Source: an uncultured Clostridium sp. (GTDB lineage Bacteria > Bacillota > Clostridia > Lachnospirales > Lachnospiraceae). From it: a DNA stretch of 41,064 nucleotides. Made by a program: the position numbers and the translations under genes. Location: contig USJW01000035.1 of the NCBI GenBank assembly GCA_900555045.1, forward strand, positions 1 through 41,064, in the 5' to 3' direction. Shown here one piece after another: positions 23,813 to 30,624 of the stretch. The notes below the pieces were generated by a model. It was not told where the DNA came from. It saw nothing but the letters and a program-made list of their open reading frames with translations, and searched no databases. Position 1 is the stretch's first letter. Every line of letters starts with the position of its first letter.

Positions 23813-25121
23813 GTTACAAAAATTTGTAGACACTATTCCAGCGATCGCAGATGCAGCGACACTAAAGGAGACATTTTGGCTGAACGACAGGAAGCTTTCG
23901 GCGTGTGAACAGAACATTCACGAAGTGTGTCCAGATCAGATTAGAGATGCCAGCGAAAGGCTCCTTAGGTTTGCCTCATATCTGAAACGGGTGTTTCCGG
24001 AGTTGGAGGGGACCGGAGGAATCATTGAGTCAGAGCTTAGAAGCATTCCTCATATGAAAGATTTTTTGAATCGTGAATTAGGTGCAGAAATAGAAGGCAG
24101 GCTGATGTTAAAGATGGATAGCGACCTTCCGGTTTCAGGTTCCGTGAAAGCGCGGGGTGGGATTTATGAAGTTCTCAAACATGCAGAGGATCTTGCGGTG
24201 GGAGCGGGAAAACTGAAATATGAAGACGACTACAGTGTTCTTGCAGAGCCGGAATTTCAACGTTTTTTTGGACAGTATACCGTGCAGGTGGGAAGCACGG
24301 GAAATCTTGGAATGAGTATCGGAATCATGAGCGCCAAGTTGGGATTCCATGTGATTGTGCATATGTCGTCCGACGCAAAGCAGTGGAAAAAAGATCTTCT
24401 GCGTAGCAGGGGCGTTGAAGTGATTGAATATGCCGATGATTATTGCGCTGCGGTTGAGCAGGGACGGAAGAATTCAGATGCAGATCCGATGAGCTATTTT
24501 GTGGATGATGAGAACTCACAGAATCTTTTTATGGGTTACAGTGTGGCGGGGGAGCGACTGAAAGCACAGTTGGAAGCGCAAAAAATAGTGGTTGACAAAG
24601 AGCATCCCCTGTTTGTCTATATTCCATGCGGAATAGGCGGGGCGCCAGGAGGTGTAACCTATGGCATCAAACAGATTTTTGGAGATTACGTACACTGCTT
24701 TTTTACAGAACCGACACATGCATGCTGCATGCTTTTGGGCATGGCAACCGGGCTTCACGATGGAGTAAGCGTCAAAGATTTTGGTATTGATGGAAAAACC
24801 GATGCGGATGGACTTGCGGTGGGACGGCCGTCTGCCTTTGTAGGGCGTGTGATTCAACCGATGCTCTCTGGAATTGCTACAATTCAGGATCATAAACTGT
24901 ACGGCCTTATGCGCGGATTGTTAGAGAAAGAGCAGATTTTTATTGAACCAAGCTCCTGCGCAGCCTTTGCAGCGCTGATTCGCCCCAGTGACCTCAATGC
25001 CTATGTGAGAGAAAATGGTCTGGAAAATGTGATGGGACAGGCGACCCATATTGCCTGGGCGACAGGCGGCAGTATGGTGCCGGAGGAGACAAGGGCAGCA
25101 TACCTCAAAATGGGTCTGTAA
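23802..25121 (+). CDS. dsdA: D-serine ammonia-lyase (D-serine dehydratase)
   Basis: 439-residue PLP enzyme converting D-serine to pyruvate and ammonia in the cytoplasm. The PLP lysine is K116 in SGSVKARGGIYEV, close to the position in E. coli DsdA, and the phosphate-binding glycine loop reads CGIGGAPGGVTYG. Other conserved stretches are GSTGNLGMSIGIMSAKLGF and EPSSCAAF near the C-terminus. ATG 23802 follows GGAGAGAAG and overlaps the symporter gene. With the symporter it would allow use of D-serine as carbon and nitrogen source or its detoxification. No DsdC-type LysR regulator is present; the DeoR-type protein presumably takes that role. Confidence 0.93.
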   Translation: MTAELQKFVDTIPAIADAATLKETFWLNDRKLSACEQNIHEVCPDQIRDASERLLRFASYLKRVFPELEGTGGIIESELRSIPHMKDFLNRELGAEIEGRLMLKMDSDLPVSGSVKARGGIYEVLKHAEDLAVGAGKLKYEDDYSVLAEPEFQRFFGQYTVQVGSTGNLGMSIGIMSAKLGFHVIVHMSSDAKQWKKDLLRSRGVEVIEYADDYCAAVEQGRKNSDADPMSYFVDDENSQNLFMGYSVAGERLKAQLEAQKIVVDKEHPLFVYIPCGIGGAPGGVTYGIKQIFGDYVHCFFTEPTHACCMLLGMATGLHDGVSVKDFGIDGKTDADGLAVGRPSAFVGRVIQPMLSGIATIQDHKLYGLMRGLLEKEQIFIEPSSCAAFAALIRPSDLNAYVRENGLENVMGQATHIAWATGGSMVPEETRAAYLKMGL

Positions 25122-25135
25122 GACGGGAGGCCCTG

Positions 25136-25945
25136 ATGCGTTATCAGTTGCTGGTTCTGGATATTGACGGAACTGTGACCAATACGGAGAAAAAGGTTCT
25201 GGAACGGACGAGGGAGGCGGTTATCCGGCTGCAGGAGCAGGGGATACATGTAGTGCTTGCTTCCGGGAGACCGCCGGAGGGGGTGTATCCGGTGGCGAGG
25301 ACGCTGGAATTAGAGCGCTTTTCCAGCTACATTCTTGCGTTTAACGGCGCAAGGATCATTGATGTGGGCTTGCGGCGCTACGTGTTCGAGAAAACGCTTC
25401 CGCGCCATATACCGGGACGGCTGTTAGAAGATGCTCTGAAAAATCAGGTCGGAGTGGCGGTCTATCAGCCGGGAGTTATTGTAGCAGGGACAATGCCGGA
25501 TTGTTATATGGAACGGGAGTCGGCTGTCAGCAAGATGCCGTTGAGGTATTGCCCGGAGTTTATGAAAAAGCCCAATAATCCGGTAAATGAATGCCTGATC
25601 ACCGGTGCGCCGGACATTTTAGATGTTTTAGAACCGGCATTTTATCATAAGTATTTTCACGAGGTCGAGGTATATCACTCAGAACCGTTTTATCTGGAGG
25701 TTGTCCCCAAAAACGTGGATAAGGCTTATGGATTAAAACACCTGCTTCGACTTTTGGGTATCACTAAGGAGGAGATGGTTTGCTGTGGTGACAGCTACAA
25801 TGATATCCGGATGCTGCAGTGCGCCGGAGTCGGGGTCGCCATGGCGAACGCGGAGGAAGCGGTAAAAGCGGTTGCTGATTATACTACAGAGCGGGATAAT
25901 GACCATGACGGGATTGTTGAGGTAATAGAAAAATTTTTTAATTGA
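25136..25945 (+). CDS. Cof-type HAD-IIB hydrolase
   Basis: 269-residue haloacid dehalogenase-superfamily phosphatase. Motif I is LLVLDIDGTVTN (D9, D11), motif II VVLASGRP, and the C-terminal motifs KAYGLKHLL and CCGDSYNDIRML (motif IV) with an inserted C2B cap between. These enzymes dephosphorylate small sugar phosphates, nucleotides or cofactors in the cytoplasm. It starts at ATG 25136 after GGGAGG, 14 bases behind dsdA, and is probably the last gene of the operon. Its composition is somewhat closer to the surrounding chromosome, so it may be older than the cassette. Specificity unknown. Confidence 0.9.
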   Translation: MRYQLLVLDIDGTVTNTEKKVLERTREAVIRLQEQGIHVVLASGRPPEGVYPVARTLELERFSSYILAFNGARIIDVGLRRYVFEKTLPRHIPGRLLEDALKNQVGVAVYQPGVIVAGTMPDCYMERESAVSKMPLRYCPEFMKKPNNPVNECLITGAPDILDVLEPAFYHKYFHEVEVYHSEPFYLEVVPKNVDKAYGLKHLLRLLGITKEEMVCCGDSYNDIRMLQCAGVGVAMANAEEAVKAVADYTTERDNDHDGIVEVIEKFFN

Positions 25946-25961
25946 GATACATGCCATGGAT

Positions 25962-25999
25962 GGGAGAGTTCATTGCTTTTTGCAGCGAGCTCTCCTTTT
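25962..25999 (+). terminator. Probable terminator of the D-serine operon
   Basis: GGGAGAGTTC pairs with GAGCTCTCC (wobbles included) around a loop of about 15 bases, followed by four T. It starts 17 bases after the HAD stop. Confidence 0.6.
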
Positions 26000-26297
26000 G
26001 CGTGGGCGGATTCGAGTGGGATGGGGAAGGACACTGGGAAAATATTAGGAAGGATGCAATAGCGATTTTCTCGTGCAAGGTTTGGCCCCTAGAAAGCGCT
26101 ATTTTCACACCATGGCGAAAGTGACTTCCTCCTATGCGAATCCAGTTTAAAGCGATTTAACCTTGAGCTCCTGACGTGTAAAGAGACTTTGTCTATAACT
26201 TGTGGCGGGGATGATTCTCCCCGCTCTTTTGTTGGGGGCAAAAAAGAAATTCACATGCACATTGAAGGATTTTATAGAAAGAATGAAGAAATGTGCA
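26000..26297. other. Intergenic stretch with one additional terminator
   Basis: No credible gene was seen: short open frames here lack ribosome-binding sites and recognisable sequence. Within it, GCGGGGA (26205-26211) and TCCCCGC (26218-26224) form a 7-bp hairpin followed by TCTTTT, a good terminator that isolates galE from upstream transcription. The rest has no structure that I can recognise. Confidence 0.6.
26205..26230 (+). terminator. Rho-independent terminator upstream of galE
   Basis: GCGGGGA-TGATTC-TCCCCGC followed by TCTTTTG. It could end a transcript from the D-serine operon that escapes the first hairpin. Confidence 0.75.
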
Positions 26298-26326
26298 TTG
26301 TTTTATCCAGGTGGTTTTGCTATAAT
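26298..26326 (+). promoter_or_regulatory. galE promoter
   Basis: TTGTTT, 17 bases, TATAAT, with TGC before the -10 (extended -10). Predicted start near 26333, leaving a leader of about 100 bases. The leader can form a hairpin, AGCGC-GG-GGGAT (26359-26370) with ATCCC-GCT-GCGCT (26375-26387 approximately). Confidence 0.75.
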
Positions 26327-26431
26327 GTTGGAAGCATGGTGTTTGGGGCCCATGGCGGAGCGCGGGGGATGGGGATCCCGCTGCGCTTGGACTGACTAAT
26401 CGAATCATGGTTCTAAAAGGAGGACAACATT

Positions 26432-27454
26432 ATGGCAATTTTAGTTACTGGAGGCGCCGGCTATATCGGAAGCCATACCTGTGTGGAGCTGCTGAATGCA
26501 GGTTACGAGGTGGTCGTTCTGGACAACCTTTACAATTCCTGTGAGGAAGCGTTAGAGCGCGTGGAACAGATCACCGGGAAGAAGCTTAAGTTCTACGAGG
26601 CGGATCTTCTGGACCAGGACGCAGTCAAGGATGTGTTCGACAATGAAAAGATTGAGTCGGTTATCCATTTCGCCGGCCTTAAGGCGGTGGGAGAGTCCGT
26701 ACATAAGCCCCTCGAGTACTATCACAACAATATCACCGGCACGCTGATTCTGTGCGACGAGATGAGAAAGCACGGCGTGAAGAACATCGTGTTCAGCTCA
26801 TCCGCGACCGTCTACGGCGATCCGGCATTTATCCCGATCACCGAGGAGTGCCCGAAGGGTGAGATCACGAACCCCTACGGCCGCACCAAAGGCATGCTGG
26901 AGCAGATCCTGACGGATTTAAACACAGCGGATCCGGAGTGGAATGTTATGCTGCTGCGCTACTTCAACCCCATCGGAGCCCATGAGAGCGGCATGATCGG
27001 CGAGGATCCCAAGGGAATTCCCAACAATCTGGTGCCCTACATCGCACAGGTGGCCGTAGGCAAGCTGGAGTGCCTGGGCGTGTTCGGCGACGACTATGAC
27101 ACGCCGGACGGAACTGGCGTGCGCGACTACATCCACGTGGTGGACCTGGCCAAGGGCCATGTGAAGGCGGTGGAGAAGCTGATGCGCGACAAGGATGGCG
27201 TCTCCATCTACAACCTGGGAACCGGCTGCGGCTACAGCGTTCTCCAGGTGCTGCACGCCTACGAGAAGGCATGCGGAAAGACCTTGAAATATGAAATCCG
27301 CCCGCGGCGTGACGGCGATATCGCCACCTGCTATGCGGACTGCACCAAGGCCAAGAATGAGCTGGGATGGGTTGCGCAGAAGGGCATCGAGGAGATGTGC
27401 GCCGACTCCTGGAGATGGCAGTCCATGAATCCGGACGGGTATAGAAAAGGCTGA
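26432..27454 (+). CDS. galE: UDP-glucose 4-epimerase
   Basis: 340-residue short-chain dehydrogenase/reductase that interconverts UDP-glucose and UDP-galactose (or the N-acetyl forms) in the cytoplasm with bound NAD. The NAD site is GGAGYIGSHT at the N-terminus; the catalytic pair is Y149 and K153 in NPYGRTKGMLEQ, with the conserved Ser/Thr in FSSSATVYGDP. Length and the C-terminal GYSVLQVLHAYEKACGK are typical of GalE. ATG 26432 follows AAAGGAGG. It forms its own transcription unit between a promoter and a strong terminator and could supply UDP-sugars to the polysaccharide operon, though it is not linked to it. Confidence 0.95.
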   Translation: MAILVTGGAGYIGSHTCVELLNAGYEVVVLDNLYNSCEEALERVEQITGKKLKFYEADLLDQDAVKDVFDNEKIESVIHFAGLKAVGESVHKPLEYYHNNITGTLILCDEMRKHGVKNIVFSSSATVYGDPAFIPITEECPKGEITNPYGRTKGMLEQILTDLNTADPEWNVMLLRYFNPIGAHESGMIGEDPKGIPNNLVPYIAQVAVGKLECLGVFGDDYDTPDGTGVRDYIHVVDLAKGHVKAVEKLMRDKDGVSIYNLGTGCGYSVLQVLHAYEKACGKTLKYEIRPRRDGDIATCYADCTKAKNELGWVAQKGIEEMCADSWRWQSMNPDGYRKG

Positions 27455-27478
27455 TAGAGCATATTATATAGAAGCGAC

Positions 27479-27527
27479 AGCGCTCTGCGCCCGCAGTTGT
27501 GAAAGCTGCGGATGCAGGGCGCTTTTT
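27479..27527 (+). terminator. galE terminator
   Basis: AGCGCTCTGCGCCCGCAG pairs with CTGCGGATGCAGGGCGCT (two mismatches and one wobble) around an 8-9 base loop, followed by TTTTT. Confidence 0.9.
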
Positions 27528-27540
27528 ATATGCAAAATCA

Positions 27541-27552
27541 GAACAAATGTTC
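27541..27552. promoter_or_regulatory. LexA (SOS) box 1
   Basis: GAACAAATGTTC, a full match to the Gram-positive LexA/DinR pattern GAAC-N4-GTTC, ten bases upstream of the -35 of the radical SAM gene promoter. Confidence 0.8.
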
Positions 27553-27562
27553 GAAGAATGGG

Positions 27563-27591
27563 TTGCAAACGGGAGCGGGATGTGCTAGAAT
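27563..27591 (+). promoter_or_regulatory. Promoter of the SOS radical SAM operon
   Basis: TTGCAA, 17 bases, TAGAAT, with TGC before the -10. Predicted start near 27598, between two LexA boxes, so LexA bound at both sites would block RNA polymerase. Confidence 0.8.
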
Positions 27592-27600
27592 AGAGAAACA

Positions 27601-27612
27601 GAACATATGTTC
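27601..27612. promoter_or_regulatory. LexA (SOS) box 2
   Basis: GAACATATGTTC, a perfect palindrome and a full GAAC-N4-GTTC match, at about +3 to +14 of the predicted transcript and exactly 60 bases from the first box. Confidence 0.88.
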
Positions 27613-27643
27613 TGATTTTCGAGACGACGGGTGGTGCCGGATT

Positions 27644-29497
27644 ATGCTGATACAGGAAAATTTGAGTGTGGAGCAGAAACTGAGAATTCTGACGGATGCG
27701 GCCAAGTATGATGTGGCCTGCACGTCCAGCGGTGTGAACCGGAAGGGGCGGACGGATGGAATCGGCAGCGCCTCCGACATAGGGATTTGCCACAGCTTTT
27801 CGGCTGACGGCCGGTGCATCTCCCTTCTTAAAATTTTGTTTACAAACCAGTGCATCTACGACTGCAAATATTGTGTGAACCGCTGCTCCAACGACACCGT
27901 CCGGACCGCCTTTACGCCGGACGAGGTGTGTACGCTGACCCTGGAATTTTACCGGAGGAATTACATTGAGGGCCTGTTTTTGAGCTCCGGAATTCTGCAC
28001 AGCGCGAATTACACAATGGAACAGATTTACGAGACACTTTTAAAGCTGCGCACAGTCTGCCGGTTCAACGGTTATATCCACGTGAAGGGGATACCCGGCG
28101 CCGACCCGGAGCTGATCGCCCGCGTGGGGTATCTTGCGGACCGCATGAGCGTGAACCTGGAGCTGCCTACGGCTCAGGGCTTAAGGGAGCTGGCTCCGGG
28201 AAAGACAAGGGACAAGATTCTGCGGCCCATGCGCCAGATCCAACAGGGGATCGCCGCCCAAAGCCTGTATCTGGAGGGGGACCGCGGTTTTAAGCGGTCG
28301 TACGACACCGACAGAGCGGGCTTCGCCGGAGGAGCCGCGCTGCTGGAACCGGAGCGGGCGAGGATGAAGGTGGGGGAAAGGGAGGAGACAGCTCGGGGTG
28401 GTTTGGACGAAAAAACTGGCGAGGGTGTTCGGGGAGTTTCATCCGCAATCTCCGGCGAGGTTGACCAGTCGGTTTCGCCCGCTACCGCCGGCGAGGTTGC
28501 CCGGCTAGTTTCGCCCGCTGCCGCTGGCGAGGTTGACCGGCCAGTTTCGCCCGCTGCCGCCGGTGAGGTTGCCCGGCCAGTTTCGCCCGCCGTTTCCGGC
28601 GAGGCTGCTCAGCCGTTTTCACCTGCTGCCTCAGGCCAAATTGTCTGTCCCCGGCCCGTCCAACCCGCGGGCCCGGAACAGGCCCCCGAATCTCCCCGGC
28701 CCGCCAACTCTGTCCGGCGTGGCCGGGAGTCCCTGACCCTTCCTCCCGTGTTCGGCGAGGAGGAGCGGTTTGGGATTCCTGCGGGGCGCTATGGGAGCCG
28801 GCGCTTCGTCCCGGCGGGCCAGAGTACGCAGATGATCGTGGGCGCGACGCCGGAGAACGATTTTCAGATGCTGTCGGTCACCCAGGCGCTCTACCGCAGC
28901 TATGGGCTCAAACGGGTTTTCTTTTCCGCCTACGTTCCGGTCAACCAGGACAGCAGCCTGCCGTCCCTGCCCGGCGGTCCGCCGCTGCTGAGAGAACACA
29001 GGCTGTACCAGGCGGACTGGCTTCTGCGGTTTTACGGATTTCAGGCGGAGGAGCTGCTGTCCGAACGGCAGCCCAATTTCAATGTGTTTTTGGATCCCAA
29101 GTGCGACTGGGCGCTGCGCCATCTGGAGCAGTTCCCCGTGGAGGTGAACCGGGCCGACTACGCCACTCTGCTGCGGGTCCCGGGGATGGGGGTGAAGTCC
29201 GCCCGTCGGATTGTGGCGGCCAGGCGTCAGGGAAAGCTGGACTTCCCGGACCTTAAGGGAATGGGAGTGGTTTTAAAGCGGGCCGTGTACTTTATCACCT
29301 GCTCCGGAAAAATGATGCCCGGGGTGCGCCTCGACCAGGACTACATCACCAGCTGCCTGGTGGGGGAGGAGCGCAGAGCGACCTGGGACATTGAACACAA
29401 GGACTGCTACCGCCAGCTGTCGCTGTTTGACGACCTGAAGCTGGAGATTCCGGTGAGCAGGGAGGAACAGATGTTGACGGCGGTGGGGAGTATTTGA
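27644..29497 (+). CDS. SOS-controlled radical SAM DNA repair/modification protein with HhH domain
   Basis: 617 residues of the family annotated as putative DNA modification/repair radical SAM protein (TIGR03916-like). The iron-sulfur ligands are C70, C74 and C77 in CIYDCKYC; the core continues with YIEGLFLSSGI, GYIHVKGIPGADPELI and MSVNLELPTAQGL. Conserved RFVPAGQSTQMIVGATPEND follows an unusual repeat-rich insertion (about residues 240-380). A helix-hairpin-helix DNA-binding motif lies at about 505-530 (LLRVPGMGVKSARRIVAAR, P513-G-M-G). ATG 27644 is the first start after the promoter; an in-frame ATG at 27512 lies upstream of the promoter and inside the galE terminator. Two LexA boxes place it under SOS control. 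The chemistry is unknown. Its partner gene follows at 29628. Confidence 0.88.
   Translation: MLIQENLSVEQKLRILTDAAKYDVACTSSGVNRKGRTDGIGSASDIGICHSFSADGRCISLLKILFTNQCIYDCKYCVNRCSNDTVRTAFTPDEVCTLTLEFYRRNYIEGLFLSSGILHSANYTMEQIYETLLKLRTVCRFNGYIHVKGIPGADPELIARVGYLADRMSVNLELPTAQGLRELAPGKTRDKILRPMRQIQQGIAAQSLYLEGDRGFKRSYDTDRAGFAGGAALLEPERARMKVGEREETARGGLDEKTGEGVRGVSSAISGEVDQSVSPATAGEVARLVSPAAAGEVDRPVSPAAAGEVARPVSPAVSGEAAQPFSPAASGQIVCPRPVQPAGPEQAPESPRPANSVRRGRESLTLPPVFGEEERFGIPAGRYGSRRFVPAGQSTQMIVGATPENDFQMLSVTQALYRSYGLKRVFFSAYVPVNQDSSLPSLPGGPPLLREHRLYQADWLLRFYGFQAEELLSERQPNFNVFLDPKCDWALRHLEQFPVEVNRADYATLLRVPGMGVKSARRIVAARRQGKLDFPDLKGMGVVLKRAVYFITCSGKMMPGVRLDQDYITSCLVGEERRATWDIEHKDCYRQLSLFDDLKLEIPVSREEQMLTAVGSI
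28437..28640 (+). repeat. 36-bp in-frame tandem repeat inside the radical SAM gene
   Basis: TTTC(G/A)CC-type unit starts recur at 28437, 28473, 28509, 28545, 28581 and 28617, exactly 36 bases apart, giving between five and six copies. Each unit encodes 12 residues of the pattern SPAAAGEVARPV. Copies differ by a few substitutions but not in length. The repeat sits between the radical SAM core and the conserved RFVPAGQST segment, where relatives have only a short linker. Confidence 0.9.
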
Positions 29498-29627
29498 CGG
29501 CGGGAAGATACTGTACGGGAAAAAGTTTGCTCGGCGGTGAACTGCCGTCCGATCGGAAAACGTTACCCGTGCGGTGAAGCCCCATCCGGCAAACAATGTG
29601 AGAATGAAAAAGAAAGCAGGCGTATAT

Positions 29628-30392
29628 ATGACAGTGTATTTGTGTGAACCGGATTTTGACGGTATTCTCTGCGCGGTGTACGACGCGTGGATGAGCCATG
29701 AGGGGCACGAGAACGTGCGGCTTGAGTTGAGTGGGGGCTTCCGGGAGCTGGAGCTGTTCACCCGGTATGTGCAGGTTCCCTCCTCCCCGGAAAAGGCCCG
29801 AAAAGTGATCCGCTCGATCTGCCAGCGGGCCGGGAGCCAGGTTTATGAGGAGGTGTACATCGCATCGCTCAGCCAGGACGAAGAACGGCCGGACAAGATT
29901 TACCGCTTTTTGATCCAGGCGCTCCGCTACGGAGCTCCGGTGCTGGATATGCTGCAGCTGCCGGAGGTGTGTGAGATCTTTCGCATGTGCCGGAACGTGC
30001 GCCACGAGAACCATCTGCTCACCGGATTTGTGCGGTTCTCCCAGACCGCGGACGGCGTTCTGGTCAGCCGAATCGGCCCGAAAAATGATGTCCTTGCCAT
30101 CCTGGCCCCCCATTTCGCGGATCGCCTGCCAAAGGAGAGCTGGATCATTCTGGATGAAAACCGGATGAAGGCGGCGGTCCACCCGTCCGGAGGGGCGTGG
30201 GCCATCGTCCACGCGGACGGGGAGGGATATCTGTCCGCGCAGTTGGACCGGACGACGGACCAGGAGGAGTACGAGGCGCTGTGGAAGGCATTCCATGAGA
30301 CGGTGGCGATTGGAGAGCGCTACAATCCAAAGTGTCAGCGAACCCATCTGGCGCTGCGCTACCGCCCCTATATGACGGAATTTCAGAAGTGA
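29628..30392 (+). CDS. TIGR03915-type putative DNA repair/metabolism protein
   Basis: 254 residues starting MTVYLCEPDFDGILCAVYDAW, the typical N-terminus of the TIGR03915 family, which is nearly always encoded beside the TIGR03916-type radical SAM protein and is fused to a uracil-DNA glycosylase domain in some organisms. No glycosylase domain is present here. Other conserved-looking stretches are GFVRFSQTADGVLVSRI, ILAPHFADRLP and the C-terminal NPKCQRTHLALRYRPYMTEF. ATG 29628 was chosen over in-frame GTG 29574 and ATG 29604 because family members begin at MTVY. It is 130 bases after the radical SAM gene with no promoter seen between, so it is presumably under the same SOS control. Confidence 0.82.
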   Translation: MTVYLCEPDFDGILCAVYDAWMSHEGHENVRLELSGGFRELELFTRYVQVPSSPEKARKVIRSICQRAGSQVYEEVYIASLSQDEERPDKIYRFLIQALRYGAPVLDMLQLPEVCEIFRMCRNVRHENHLLTGFVRFSQTADGVLVSRIGPKNDVLAILAPHFADRLPKESWIILDENRMKAAVHPSGGAWAIVHADGEGYLSAQLDRTTDQEEYEALWKAFHETVAIGERYNPKCQRTHLALRYRPYMTEFQK

Positions 30393-30403
30393 TGCAAAAG
30401 CTA

Positions 30404-30432
30404 TTGATCTTGCCAAAAAAGTCTAGTATAGT
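30404..30432 (+). promoter_or_regulatory. Candidate comM promoter
   Basis: TTGATC, 17 bases, TATAGT. Predicted start near 30440, giving a leader of about 185 bases before ATG 30625. Confidence 0.55.
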
Positions 30433-30446
30433 ATAGACATGTATCC

Positions 30447-30472
30447 GGCGGCGGGTTTCTATGCCCGCTGCC
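30447..30472 (+). promoter_or_regulatory. Strong hairpin in the comM leader
   Basis: GGCGGCGGG pairs with CCCGCTGCC (one G-U pair) around an 8-base loop at the very start of the predicted transcript. No T run follows, so it is not an obvious terminator; it may protect the 5' end. Confidence 0.5.
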
Positions 30473-30624
30473 AAGATCTTCTGCGGAATAGATCCGTGTA
30501 TCGGTACAGAATTCGTACCAGGTTTCCAGAGTTTAACGGCAATGAGGGCAGGCGTGGGCCCGTGCGCTGTCACATCCATTTGGCTGTCCTCAAAAAACAG
30601 TGGTGAGTGAGGAAGGAGCGCTGT

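Noticed and set aside
27512..27643. Upstream in-frame start for the radical SAM protein
   Set aside because: It begins in the galE terminator and would translate through the promoter and both LexA boxes.
28437..28640. CRISPR-like array (36-bp periodicity)
   Set aside because: There are no spacers: units are contiguous, in frame and encode a 12-residue repeat inside a conserved gene.
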